NCBI RefSeq assembly: GCF_003024195.1
Contig: NZ_KZ679057.1
Span: 1-64,000, forward strand
Origin: Streptomyces dioscori
GTDB lineage: Bacteria; Actinomycetota; Actinomycetes; Streptomycetales; Streptomycetaceae
Direction: 5' to 3'
Length of the DNA: 64,000 bases
Shown here one piece after another: positions 44,497 to 54,662 of this stretch. Both the position numbers and the translations under genes were made by a program. The notes beneath the pieces are model-generated. The model saw only the letters and a list, made by a program, of their open reading frames with translations, did no database searches and was not told the DNA's origin. How positions within the stretch are numbered: the first letter of the stretch is position 1; each line of letters starts with the position of its first letter.

Positions 44497-45696
44497 CTAC
44501 TTGGCGCCGTACTCCTCGCTCATGTTGTCGTAGATGGCCTTGGCGCCCTCGCCCAGCTGCGGACCGGCCAGCCAGGTGCTGTCGGACGGGCCGATCGACG
44601 TGTTCGAGACGAGCACGGTCTTGCCGTCGACCACGCGGAACCAGCCGCCGCCGGACGAACCACCGGTCATCGTGCACCCGATGCGGTACATGGTCGGCAG
44701 CCCCGCGCCGAGCGAGAGCCGGCCCGGCCGGTCGACGCACTTGTGCATGATCAGACCGTCGAAGGGTGCCGCCGCCGGGTAGCCCCAGGCGCCCATCGCG
44801 CCCGCGTTCCGTGCGACGGGCGTGGAGAAGTCCACGTCCAGCGCGTTGCCGACCGTCTCCTCAAGGGACTTGGAGCCGGTTTCCGGCTTCACGTGCAGCA
44901 CCGCGTAGTCGTACGGGGCACCCGCGCCGCCCGACTCCGCGCCGCCCGCGATCCACTCGTCGGAGGTCGAGGCCCAGTCCGCCCAGAACTGGCCGTACGG
45001 GGCGATCTCCTGCTGCGTGGCGTCGCCCAGCTGGGCCTCGGACTTGCCGAGGTCGTTGTAGGCGGGCACGAAGGCGATGTTGCGGTACCAGCCGCCGCCA
45101 CCGCCGGCGTGCACGCAGTGGCCCGCGGTCCACACGAGGTTGGACTTGCCCGGGTGGCGCGGATCCGTGACGACCGTGCCGGAGCAGACCATCGAACCCT
45201 CGGGGGAGTCGAAGAAGACCTTCCCGACCGGCGCGGCGTTCTCGTGGTACGGCGTCTTCTCGCGCGTCGCCGTGACCGGGGCGGGCGCCGGGTCGCTGAC
45301 GCCCTGCTCGGCCGCCGCGTCCTTCGTGGAGAGCGTCTTCTCCGGGTCCTCGGCGGACGTCATCCGCTCAGGCTTCCAGAGACCCTCGATCACCGGGTTG
45401 ACGAAGTCCTGGGCCTCGCTGAGCCACTTGTCCTTGTCCCAGTTCTTCCACTCGCCGTCCTTCCAGTCGTCGACATCGATGCCGTGCTCCTTGAGCCTGT
45501 CGGCGATGTCGGCCGGAATTTCGATCTTGTCGGAACCGGAGGACTCGGAACCCGTGGCAGCCGGCTTGTCGGCGGCCTTGTCGTCCCCCGAGTCGCAGGC
45601 GGTGCCGGTGAGGGCCAGGGCCGCGACGACTCCGGCGACGGCGAGGAGGCGGCCCCGCCCGCGACGTCCCGCGAAGGACGGACGTGTGGAACGCAT
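44497..45696 (-). CDS. trypsin-like serine protease lipoprotein, paralogue 1
   Basis: A 399-residue exported protease. The signal peptide ends with the lipobox LTGTAC (Cys34), so it should be anchored on the outer face of the membrane. A pro-like helical region (IADRLKEHGIDVDDWKDGEW) precedes the chymotrypsin fold. The triad is visible: His in WTAGHCVHAG, Asp in YDYAVLHV, Ser in TGGSSGGGW. It lies 145 bases downstream of a close paralogue with the same domain order, a clear tandem duplication. ATG 45696 was chosen because the twin-Arg-like basic start and lipobox follow it. Confidence 0.88.
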   Translation of the reverse strand: MRSTRPSFAGRRGRGRLLAVAGVVAALALTGTACDSGDDKAADKPAATGSESSGSDKIEIPADIADRLKEHGIDVDDWKDGEWKNWDKDKWLSEAQDFVNPVIEGLWKPERMTSAEDPEKTLSTKDAAAEQGVSDPAPAPVTATREKTPYHENAAPVGKVFFDSPEGSMVCSGTVVTDPRHPGKSNLVWTAGHCVHAGGGGGWYRNIAFVPAYNDLGKSEAQLGDATQQEIAPYGQFWADWASTSDEWIAGGAESGGAGAPYDYAVLHVKPETGSKSLEETVGNALDVDFSTPVARNAGAMGAWGYPAAAPFDGLIMHKCVDRPGRLSLGAGLPTMYRIGCTMTGGSSGGGWFRVVDGKTVLVSNTSIGPSDSTWLAGPQLGEGAKAIYDNMSEEYGAK

Positions 45697-45841
45697 GGTG
45701 TTGTTACCCCCGATAGAGCGTGTGTTCCCGACCTGCGGGTCGAGCGTGTGCGGGGCGGCCATCGGTAGCTTCGAGACGAACGGCGGCCGAGCGGTGCATG
45801 GGTGCGTGAGGCCCACCCTGCCGCCGTCCGTCCCCGTGCCG

Positions 45842-47071
45842 CTACCGCTGTGCCGCGTACTTCTTGCTCACCGAGTCGTAGATCCCCTTGGCCTCCGCGC
45901 CCAGGTGCGGACCCGCCAGCCAGCCCGCGGTGACCGGGCCGATCGAGGTGTTGGAGACCAGCGCGGGCTCGCCGTCCGAGCCCGTCGCGACCCAGCCACC
46001 GCCCGAGGAACCACCGGTCATGGTGCAGCCGATGCGGTACATCGTCGGGTTGGACCTGACGAGCGAGAGCCGGCCCGGCTTGTCCGTGCACTGGTACATG
46101 GTCTCGCCGTCGAACGGCTTCGCCGCCGGGTAACCGGTCGCGGTGATGTCCCCGACCTCGGACACGGCCGGAGCGTTGAAGTCGACCGGGAGCGCCGAAC
46201 CGACGGTCTCCTCCAGGGACTTGCCGTCGCCACCCTTCTCCGGCGTCACATGGATGACGGCGAAGTCGTACGAGGCACCCTCGCCGCCCGTCGGGCCGCC
46301 CTGCTCGATCCACTGGTCCGAGGTCTGCGCCCAGTTGCCCCACCAGACGCCGTACGGAGCGACCTGCTCCTTGGTGGCGTTCGCGCTCTCGGCCGCCGAC
46401 ATGGCGCTGTCGTTGTACGAGGGCACGAAGGCGATGTTGCGGTACCAGCCGCCCTTGGCGCCCGCGTGCACACAGTGGCCCGCGGTCCACACGAGGTTGG
46501 ACTTCCCCGGATGGGCCGGGTCCTCGACCACGGTCGCCGAGCAGACCATCGTGCCCTCGGGCGAGTCGAAGAACACCTTGCCCGCCTCGGGCACGTTCTC
46601 GTGGTACGCCGCCGGAACGGCCTGCGCCTCCACCGGCGCCGGCTCGGGGTCGGTCACGCCCTGGTCACCCGAGAGGTCGTTCTCGTCGACACCCTTGCCC
46701 TGGTCCGGGTCCTCGGCCTCGCGCATACGGTCCGGGTCCCACAGGTCCGCGATGATCGGGTTGATGTAGTCGCCGGCCTCGCGCAGCCAGTCGTCCTTGT
46801 CCCAGTTCTTCCACTCACCGCCCTTCCACTTGTCGATGTCGATGCCGTGCTCTTTGAGCCTGTCCTTGATGTCGTCCGGGATCTGGATCTTGCCGTCACC
46901 GGCCGCGGCGGCGGACGTCTCGGCAGCCGCGTCGGCGTCCGTCCCGGCGTCGCAGGCGGTGGTGGTCAGAGCCAGCGCGGTGGCCATGCCTACCGCGGCC
47001 AGCACGGGGGAGATTCTGCGGCGCGGGCTCCTCCCTCGACGGGCGGCGAAGAGCGGGCGTATCGGTCGCAT
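45842..47071 (-). CDS. trypsin-like serine protease lipoprotein, paralogue 2
   Basis: A 409-residue paralogue of the preceding protease. The lipobox LTTTAC places the lipid on Cys40. The helical pro-region IKDRLKEHGIDIDKWKGGEW and the triad (WTAGHCVHAG, YDFAVIHV, TGGSSGGGW) match those of paralogue 1. An acidic linker (AEDPDQGKGVDENDLSGDQG) separates pro-region and catalytic domain. The substrate is unknown; both could process cell-envelope or secreted proteins. It is divergent from the siderophore operon. Confidence 0.88.
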   Translation of the reverse strand: MRPIRPLFAARRGRSPRRRISPVLAAVGMATALALTTTACDAGTDADAAAETSAAAAGDGKIQIPDDIKDRLKEHGIDIDKWKGGEWKNWDKDDWLREAGDYINPIIADLWDPDRMREAEDPDQGKGVDENDLSGDQGVTDPEPAPVEAQAVPAAYHENVPEAGKVFFDSPEGTMVCSATVVEDPAHPGKSNLVWTAGHCVHAGAKGGWYRNIAFVPSYNDSAMSAAESANATKEQVAPYGVWWGNWAQTSDQWIEQGGPTGGEGASYDFAVIHVTPEKGGDGKSLEETVGSALPVDFNAPAVSEVGDITATGYPAAKPFDGETMYQCTDKPGRLSLVRSNPTMYRIGCTMTGGSSGGGWVATGSDGEPALVSNTSIGPVTAGWLAGPHLGAEAKGIYDSVSKKYAAQR

Positions 47072-47440
47072 GGTGGTGACTCCCCCTGGAGGTGAACGAA
47101 CAACTCTGTGCTGCCACACGGGACTTCGCACGGATCCGGGAACCCGTGCGTACCCGACGTGGACCGTGGGTGCTGATCAGCGAGGACCGCCGAACGGCAC
47201 CACAGACTATGCCGTTGCTGTGGGGGACTTCCGACGGACCCGCAACGGTTCCGTCACGGCGAGGATCTCAGGTCCGCCGTTGCCCCGCGCGGTCCTCGTC
47301 GTTGGTACGTACGGGGGACGTTCCGGCTGCGTTCATTCCCTTGCCGCCCCATCGGGCGGACCGGCAACGCGCCTCCGCACAGCGTGGCATGGACGGCGTG
47401 GCGTGGACAGCGTGGCGTGGACAGCGGGAGGACGGCAGAC
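47072..47440. other. intergenic region before the siderophore operon
   Basis: No gene is supported. Near 47390-47424 the 14-base unit GGCGTGGACAGCGT is repeated about three times, just upstream of the aminotransferase ribosome site (GGGAGG near 47426). I looked for a DmdR1/IdeR iron box of the TTAGGTTAGGCT type and did not find a convincing one. The protease gene's promoter should also be here. Confidence 0.6.
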
Positions 47441-49057
47441 GTGGCTGTGACGGAGTCCGAGCCCGAGGCGGCGCCCGCGGCAGGGGAAGCGGCGGGGGCG
47501 TGCGCGGTGCACGAAGCGGCGGGTGCGCGCGCTATGTACGAAGGACCGGGGGCGCGCGTGATGCAGGACAGCGCGATGGCGCGCGCGGCGCGCGAAACCG
47601 CATCCGTACGCGCGGCGCACGAGAACGCGACGGCGCGCGCGGCGCAAGAGGGCATCCTGCGGCGGCAGTCGGCGCGCGAGTCGGCGGCACGCACCTACGC
47701 GCGCGCCCTGCCGATCGTCCCTGTACGGGCGCGCGGGCTGACCATCGAGGGTGCCGACGGGAGCCGCTATCTCGACTGTCTCTCGGGCGCGGGCACACTG
47801 GCCCTCGGCCACAACCACCCGGTCGTCCTGGAGGCCATCCGCAAGGTCCTCGACTCGGGAGCCCCGCTGCATGTCCTGGACCTGGCCACACCCGTCAAGG
47901 ACGCCTTCACCACCGAGCTGTTCCGCACCCTGCCACCCGGGCTCGCCGGCCGCGCGCGGGTGCAGTTCTGCGGCCCCGCGGGCACGGACGCCGTGGAGGC
48001 GGCGCTGAAACTGGTGCGTACAGCGACCGGACGCAACGGGATCCTCGCCTTCACCGGGGCCTATCACGGGATGACAGAGGGGGCGCTCGCGGCATCCGGA
48101 GGCGCCCCGGACGTACGAGTCACCCGCCTGCCCTATCCACAGGACTACCGCTGCCCGTTCGGCGTCGGAGGCGAGCGAGGGGCCGAACTCGCCGCCCGCT
48201 GGACGCAGTCCCTCCTGGACGACACGAAATCCGGCGTGACGAGCCCCGCGGGCATGATCCTCGAACCGGTGCAGGGCGAGGGCGGCGTGATCCCGGCCCG
48301 CGACGACTGGATGCGGCGGATACGGGAGATCACCGCGGCGCGCTCCATTCCACTGATCGCCGACGAGGTGCAGACGGGGGTCGGCCGGACCGGCACCTTC
48401 TGGGCGGTCGAGCACAGTGGCGTCACACCCGACGTGATGGTGATGTCCAAGGCCATCGGCGGCAGCCTGCCGCTGGCCGTCGTCGTCTACCGCGACGACC
48501 TCGACGTCTGGGAACCGGGCGCCCACGCCGGTACGTTCCGCGGCAACCAAATCGCCATGGCGGCGGGCGCCGCGACCCTCGCGTACGTCCGCGAGAACGG
48601 ACTCGCGGAGCGCGCCGCCGCACTGGGCAACCGCATGATCGGCCGACTCCGCGCTCTGGAGTCCGACTTCGCCTGTGTCGGGGAGGTGCGCGGCCGAGGA
48701 CTGATGATCGGCGTCGAGTTCGTCGACCCCGAGAAGCCGTCCGCCACCCCCGGAGGGCCTCCCTCCGCCGCGCCCGAGCTGGCCGCCGCCGTCCAGCGGG
48801 AGTGCCTGCGCCGCGGACTGATCGTGGAACTGGGCGGCCGGCACGCCGACGTGGTGCGCCTGCTCCCACCCCTCACGATCACCGACGAGCAGGCGACCGC
48901 GGTACTGGACCGGCTCGCCGACGCAGTGGCCGAGGTGGCGAAGGTGCCCACCGGCCGAGCTGTCACGGGCACCCGAAAGCCGCCGACAGAGCCCAGCGAA
49001 CTGGCCGAACTGGCCGAGCAGGCAGAACAGGCAGAACAGGCAGAACAGGCCAAGTAG
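47441..49057 (+). CDS. diaminobutyrate-2-oxoglutarate aminotransferase, siderophore type
   Basis: A 538-residue class III PLP enzyme making L-2,4-diaminobutyrate from aspartate semialdehyde. Motifs are YLDCLSGAGTLALGHNHP, FCGPAGTDAVEAALKLVR, LIADEVQTGVGRTGTFW and the PLP lysine in VMSKAIGGSLP. The first 95 residues are an Ala/Arg/Glu-rich extension built of short repeats (ARAMYE, ARAARE, VRAAHE, ARAAQE). The 3' end carries a 9-bp repeat coding for AEQAEQAEQAEQ. GTG 47441 follows GGGAGG by 10 bases. It is the first gene of the NIS siderophore operon. Confidence 0.85.
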   Translation: MAVTESEPEAAPAAGEAAGACAVHEAAGARAMYEGPGARVMQDSAMARAARETASVRAAHENATARAAQEGILRRQSARESAARTYARALPIVPVRARGLTIEGADGSRYLDCLSGAGTLALGHNHPVVLEAIRKVLDSGAPLHVLDLATPVKDAFTTELFRTLPPGLAGRARVQFCGPAGTDAVEAALKLVRTATGRNGILAFTGAYHGMTEGALAASGGAPDVRVTRLPYPQDYRCPFGVGGERGAELAARWTQSLLDDTKSGVTSPAGMILEPVQGEGGVIPARDDWMRRIREITAARSIPLIADEVQTGVGRTGTFWAVEHSGVTPDVMVMSKAIGGSLPLAVVVYRDDLDVWEPGAHAGTFRGNQIAMAAGAATLAYVRENGLAERAAALGNRMIGRLRALESDFACVGEVRGRGLMIGVEFVDPEKPSATPGGPPSAAPELAAAVQRECLRRGLIVELGGRHADVVRLLPPLTITDEQATAVLDRLADAVAEVAKVPTGRAVTGTRKPPTEPSELAELAEQAEQAEQAEQAK

Positions 49058-49237
49058 ACCGAACACGCAGAGCAGGCCGAGCAGACCGAACACGCAGGGT
49101 GGGGCGGCGGACCGATGGGGGAGCAGCGCCCTCCGTCTTCCCGTCCCGGCCCGACCAGGAACCGCACAGGTGTCACCCATGCCGGAACAGCCCCGGTTCG
49201 TCGCCGTACGAGCCTGAACCACCTCCGAGGAACCCTT

Positions 49238-51334
49238 TTGAACGCCACGCCCGCATCCGACGGACGCCCCCAGCCCCACGAGCGAGCTGCCTGCCGCCCG
49301 CAGGTCCCGCTCGGGCCGGGGAGCGAGTCGGTCCCCCGGCAGAAGGGAGGGGCCAGGAAGTCCGAAGGACTGTACGGCGCCCATACCGATCTGCTGGAAC
49401 ACCCCGACCCGCACACCGCCGCCCAGGCGGCGGCCGTGGAGAACCTGCTGCGCTGCTGGGTACGCGAGCACGACCTCCCCGCTCCCGCCGACGGCGCCCT
49501 GCGCATCCCCCTGCCGGCCAGTGGTACGGCCCTTGTCGTCCCGGTCCAGTACTGGTCCCCCACGGGGTGGCACCGACTGGGCCCTCCTCACCTCGCCAGC
49601 GCCCCGGACCAGGCCCCTCCCACCGACGCCGTCACCCTCGCGGCCCTGCTGGGCCGCGAGGCTCCTGCCCATGGAGCTCCTGCCCATGGAGCTCCTGCTC
49701 ATGGAACCCCGACAGCGTCCGTCGAGTCCGTCCCCGCGCACGTGTCCATCGAAGCGACGACGCCCGCCGAAGCGATGACGCCCGCCGCACCGGGTGCGAC
49801 CGCCGCCGAAGGGAGCACCTACGTCGCCTCCGTGGGGGCCGCCGGGTTCCGCGACTCGGTCGACGACGGTGACCTGGTCGGCCGGGTCGCGGACTCCCTG
49901 CGACGGACCGTCGTGTTCATCACGGACCGCAGGGAGAACCCCGCGGACGGCTCCGACCTCTTCCTCTCCGCCGAACAGTCACTGCTGCTCGGCCATCCGC
50001 TCCACCCCACCCCGAAGAGCCGCGAAGGGCTCTCCGTCGCCGAGAACCGGCTCTACTCGCCGGAGTTGCGGGGCTCCTTCGCCCTGCACTGGATGGCCGT
50101 GGCCCCCTCCGTGCTCGCCACCGACTCGGCGTGGACCGAGCGCGGCCGACCGGTACCCGCGGAACAGCTCACCTCCCGGCTCGCCGGTGCGGGACTGCGG
50201 CTGCCCGAGGGCTACGCCGCGCTGCCGATGCACCCCTGGCAGCTCCGAGAAGTCCACCGCCGCCCGGAAACCACGAAACTCCTGACCGCCGGACTGCTCC
50301 GTGACCTCGGCCCTCACGGCTCCCCGTGGCACCCCACCTCCTCCGTCCGCACCCTCTACCGCTCCGGTGCCCCCGCGATGCTGAAGCTGTCGCTGGGCCT
50401 GCGCATCACCAACTCCCGCCGGGAGAACCTCCGCAAGGAGTTCCACCGGGGCGTCGAGGTCCACCGCCTGTTGCGTGCAGGCCTCGCCGGACAGTGGCAG
50501 GCGACCCACCCGGGCTTCGACATCGTGCGCGACCCCGCGTGGCTCGCGGTGAACGAGTCCGACGGCACCCCGGTGACCGGCCTCGACGTGATGATCCGCC
50601 ACAACCCCTTCACGCCGACCGACGATGTCTCCTGCATCGCCGGGCTCGTCTCACCCAGGCCCGGGAACACGTCCACCGGACAACGGCAGCCCGAGCAGTC
50701 CCGGTCCGCGACCCGGTCCCGGCTCACCGAGATCGTCACCCGGCTCGCCGGCCGCACGGGCCGGCCGCGTGGAGCCGTCGCCGCGGAGTGGTTCCTGCGC
50801 TACCTCGAACACGTCGTCCGTCCTGTCCTCTGGCTGGACAGCGAAGCCGGCATCGCGCTGGAGGCACACCAGCAGAACACCTTGCTGCTACTGGACGCGG
50901 ACGGCTGGCCCCGGGGCGGCCGCTACCGCGACAACCAGGGCTACTACTTCCGCGAGTCCCGGCGCGCGGAACTGAACGAGCGGCTGCCCGGCATCGGCGA
51001 GCACAGCGACACCTTCGTCTCCGACGCGGTCACCGACGAACGGTTCGCCTACTACCTCGCCATCAACAACGTGCTCGGCCTCATCGGTGCCTTCGGCTCC
51101 CAACGCCTGGCTGATGAACGCCTGTTGCTGGCCGCCTTCCGCCGCTTCCTCACCAGCGTCGTCTCCGGCCCGGCCCGCCTGCCGCGGACCACCCTGCCCT
51201 CCCTCCTGCTCGACTCTCCCGTCCTGCGCTGCAAGGCCAACCTGCTGACCCGGCTGCACGGCCTAGACGAACTCGTCGGCCCGGTCGACACCCAGTCCGT
51301 CTACGTCACCATCGCCAACCCCCTGCACTCCTGA
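49238..51334 (+). CDS. IucA/IucC-family NIS siderophore synthetase 1
   Basis: A 698-residue ATP-dependent ligase joining a carboxylic acid such as citrate to an amine or hydroxylamine. Family motifs are GHPLHPTPKSREG, ALPMHPWQLREV, KLSLGLRITNSRRENLRKEF and EAHQQNTLLLLDADGWPRGG. The TTG start at 49238 follows GAGGAA. Between residues about 140 and 190 lies a repeat, APAHGAPAHGAPAHGTP, from a 15-bp unit, then ATTPAEAMTPAAPG, inserted within the N-terminal domain. It is the second gene of the siderophore operon, 40 bases before the acyltransferase. Confidence 0.88.
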   Translation: MNATPASDGRPQPHERAACRPQVPLGPGSESVPRQKGGARKSEGLYGAHTDLLEHPDPHTAAQAAAVENLLRCWVREHDLPAPADGALRIPLPASGTALVVPVQYWSPTGWHRLGPPHLASAPDQAPPTDAVTLAALLGREAPAHGAPAHGAPAHGTPTASVESVPAHVSIEATTPAEAMTPAAPGATAAEGSTYVASVGAAGFRDSVDDGDLVGRVADSLRRTVVFITDRRENPADGSDLFLSAEQSLLLGHPLHPTPKSREGLSVAENRLYSPELRGSFALHWMAVAPSVLATDSAWTERGRPVPAEQLTSRLAGAGLRLPEGYAALPMHPWQLREVHRRPETTKLLTAGLLRDLGPHGSPWHPTSSVRTLYRSGAPAMLKLSLGLRITNSRRENLRKEFHRGVEVHRLLRAGLAGQWQATHPGFDIVRDPAWLAVNESDGTPVTGLDVMIRHNPFTPTDDVSCIAGLVSPRPGNTSTGQRQPEQSRSATRSRLTEIVTRLAGRTGRPRGAVAAEWFLRYLEHVVRPVLWLDSEAGIALEAHQQNTLLLLDADGWPRGGRYRDNQGYYFRESRRAELNERLPGIGEHSDTFVSDAVTDERFAYYLAINNVLGLIGAFGSQRLADERLLLAAFRRFLTSVVSGPARLPRTTLPSLLLDSPVLRCKANLLTRLHGLDELVGPVDTQSVYVTIANPLHS

Positions 51335-51373
51335 GGAACATGACCCACCCCGTCTCCTGAGAGGAGCGTCGCC

Positions 51374-52252
<879 letters not shown>

Positions 52253-52309
52253 CGCCGTCACTTCTAGTACACCGCTCGTCCCGATCAGGTTCCCAGTCGA
52301 GGAGTCCCT

Positions 52310-54562
52310 GTGCCGAACCCGTCCTCCGCCCCGTCTCCCGGAGAGCCGTCACGTCTCTACGACCCGCCGGAACTGAGCCCGGAAAGATGGGAGGAGGCGG
52401 GGCGCCGCCTGCTCGCGAAGATGATCGGCGAGTTCGCGCACGAGGAGATCCTGCTGCCGGAACCGGCTGTGCACCGCACCGGCGGTACGGCGGCAGCCGT
52501 AGCTTCTTCCAGCCCCTCCAGCCCCTCCAGCCCCTCCAGCCCTCCCGGCTCTCCCAGCCCTTCCGGCGCGGGGGCTGCCGACGGGTCCCGGGGCCCCAGA
52601 GGAGACGATTCGCCACTCGCTACCGAAGCTCAGCGACGACCCACCGCGCCACCCATCCCCGAACCCCAGGCTTCGGCCGCGTCCCCTTCCGACCCGGAGC
52701 CGGCCGCCGCCCCCGACGGCGAGCGCTGCTACACGCTGCGCCTCGACGCCGGCGGCATCCTCGCCTTCCGCGCCCGCCGCGGTGCGTACGACAGCTGGCG
52801 GGTGGACCCGTCGTCACTCACCCTGACCGAACGCGCTGCCCGGCCCACGGACGAGGCCGAACTTCCCGCCGCAACCGAACCCGAACCAACCACCGACGCC
52901 GCGCCTTCCGAGCCCAGGCGCCCCGCCGGCCCGGTGCCCGATCCCAGGCCCCTCGCCGACCAGCCGCTCACGGAGGCCTCAGCCACCACCCCCACGGCAC
53001 CCGACGCCCCCATGCCACCCCCACACCAGCGCCCCTACACCGACCCCCTCGACTTCCTCACGCGCGCCCGTGCCGTGCTCCGTCTCGACGGCGCCACCCT
53101 CGGGCACGTCATCCGCGAACTGTCCACCACACTCGCCGCCGACGCCCGGCTGGACCACACCGCCCTCCCGGCCGCCCGCCTCGCCGATCTCGGGTACGCG
53201 GAGCTCGAAGGGCACCAGACAGGTCACCCCTGGATCGTCCTCAACAAAGGACGGCTCGGCTTCTCCGCGACGGACGCCGCCCAGTGGGCGCCCGAGGGCC
53301 GCAGGGCGACCGTCCTGCCGTGGATCGCCGTCCACACCTCGCTCGCCACCTACCGGGGCGTCCAGGGCCTGGACAGCGCCGACCAGCTCTACGCGCGCGA
53401 GCTCGACCCCGCCGTCCGTAAGTCGTACGACACCGCACTGCGCGCGCGGGGCCTCACTCCGGAGTCGTACCTCTATCTGCCCGTGCACCCCTGGCAGTGG
53501 AACGACGTCGTCCTGCCGCTCTTCGCACCCTCCGTCGCCGCGGGAGCCATCGTCCCCCTGCCGCCGGACGGCGATCTCCGTCTGCCCCAGCAGTCGATCC
53601 GTACCTTCCTGAACACATCCCGTCCGGACCGGCACACCGTGAAACTGCCGCTGTCCGTCCTCAACACCCTGGTGTGGCGCGGCCTCCCGACGGAACGGAC
53701 GCTGGCGGCCCCCGCCGTCACCGCCTGGATGCACGGGCTGCGGGACACCGATCCCTTCCTCCACGACACCTGCGGGGTGATCCTGCTGGGCGAGGTCGCG
53801 TCGGTGACGGTCGGGCACCCGGTGTACGACGCGCTGCCGGAAGTCCCGTACCAGTACAGGGAACTGCTCGGCGCGATCTGGCGCGAGCCGCTCTCCCGTC
53901 ATCTGGCGCCCGGCGAACGTGCCCGTACGCTCGCCGCTCTCCTGCACACCGACCCCGAGGGGCGGGCCTTCGCGGCTGAGCTGGTCGAGCGCTCGGGCCT
54001 CGACCCGCGAAGCTGGCTGCGCCGCCTCTTCGCCGCGCTGCTGCCACCCCTGCTGCACTTCCTCTACCGGTACGGCACTGTGTTCAGCCCACATGGCGAG
54101 AACGCGATCGTTGTCTTCGACGACCATGACGTACCGGTGCGGCTCGCGGTGAAGGACTTCGTGGACGACGTGAACGTGAGCGCGGAGCGGCTGCCCGAGC
54201 ACGCCTCCATGCCCGACGACGTACGGGCGGTGCTGCTCACGGAGCCGGCCGCCTTCCTCACTCAGTTCATCCACTCCGGACTCTTCGTCGGTGTCTTCCG
54301 GTATCTGGCCCCGCTGTGCCAGGAGCAACTGGGCGTGCGCGAGGACGAGTTCTGGTCACTCGTCCGGGCGGAGATCCTCCGGCACCACAAGCTGTTCCCG
54401 GAGCTCAAGGAGCGCTACGAGACGTTCGACCTGCTCACTCCCCGTATCGAGCGACTCTGCCTCAACCGCAACCGGCTGCACCTCGACGGCTACCGGGACC
54501 GGCCGCAGCGCCCGCACGCCGCCGTCCACGGCACCGTCCCGAACCCTCTCCACCAGTCGTGA
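52310..54562 (+). CDS. IucA/IucC-family NIS siderophore synthetase 2
   Basis: A 750-residue second NIS synthetase. Motifs: LEGHQTGHPWIVLNKGRLGF, LPVHPWQWNDVVLPLF, SIRTFLNTSRPDRHTVKLPL and FSPHGENAIVVFDDHDVPVR. Residues about 65-240 are low-complexity Ser/Pro/Ala linker broken by an Arg/Tyr-containing block, beginning with a 9-bp repeat (SSPSSPSSPSSP). GTG 52310 follows GAGGAG. Two synthetases allow two condensations, as in rhizobactin or schizokinen assembly. No exporter or receptor gene is adjacent. Confidence 0.88.
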   Translation: MPNPSSAPSPGEPSRLYDPPELSPERWEEAGRRLLAKMIGEFAHEEILLPEPAVHRTGGTAAAVASSSPSSPSSPSSPPGSPSPSGAGAADGSRGPRGDDSPLATEAQRRPTAPPIPEPQASAASPSDPEPAAAPDGERCYTLRLDAGGILAFRARRGAYDSWRVDPSSLTLTERAARPTDEAELPAATEPEPTTDAAPSEPRRPAGPVPDPRPLADQPLTEASATTPTAPDAPMPPPHQRPYTDPLDFLTRARAVLRLDGATLGHVIRELSTTLAADARLDHTALPAARLADLGYAELEGHQTGHPWIVLNKGRLGFSATDAAQWAPEGRRATVLPWIAVHTSLATYRGVQGLDSADQLYARELDPAVRKSYDTALRARGLTPESYLYLPVHPWQWNDVVLPLFAPSVAAGAIVPLPPDGDLRLPQQSIRTFLNTSRPDRHTVKLPLSVLNTLVWRGLPTERTLAAPAVTAWMHGLRDTDPFLHDTCGVILLGEVASVTVGHPVYDALPEVPYQYRELLGAIWREPLSRHLAPGERARTLAALLHTDPEGRAFAAELVERSGLDPRSWLRRLFAALLPPLLHFLYRYGTVFSPHGENAIVVFDDHDVPVRLAVKDFVDDVNVSAERLPEHASMPDDVRAVLLTEPAAFLTQFIHSGLFVGVFRYLAPLCQEQLGVREDEFWSLVRAEILRHHKLFPELKERYETFDLLTPRIERLCLNRNRLHLDGYRDRPQRPHAAVHGTVPNPLHQS

Positions 54563-54662
54563 TCACCCACAGCACCGACGCCTGTGCACGCGTCCTGATC
54601 ACATCCCCCTCCACCGCCGCGATCACCCGGTTGTCGGTGCCGACCCGTAGGGTGGTCGGGCT

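Noticed and set aside
47072..47440. Iron box (DmdR1/IdeR) upstream of the siderophore operon
   Set aside because: No sequence close to the TTAGGTTAGGCTAACCTAA consensus was found by eye; a weight-matrix search would be needed.
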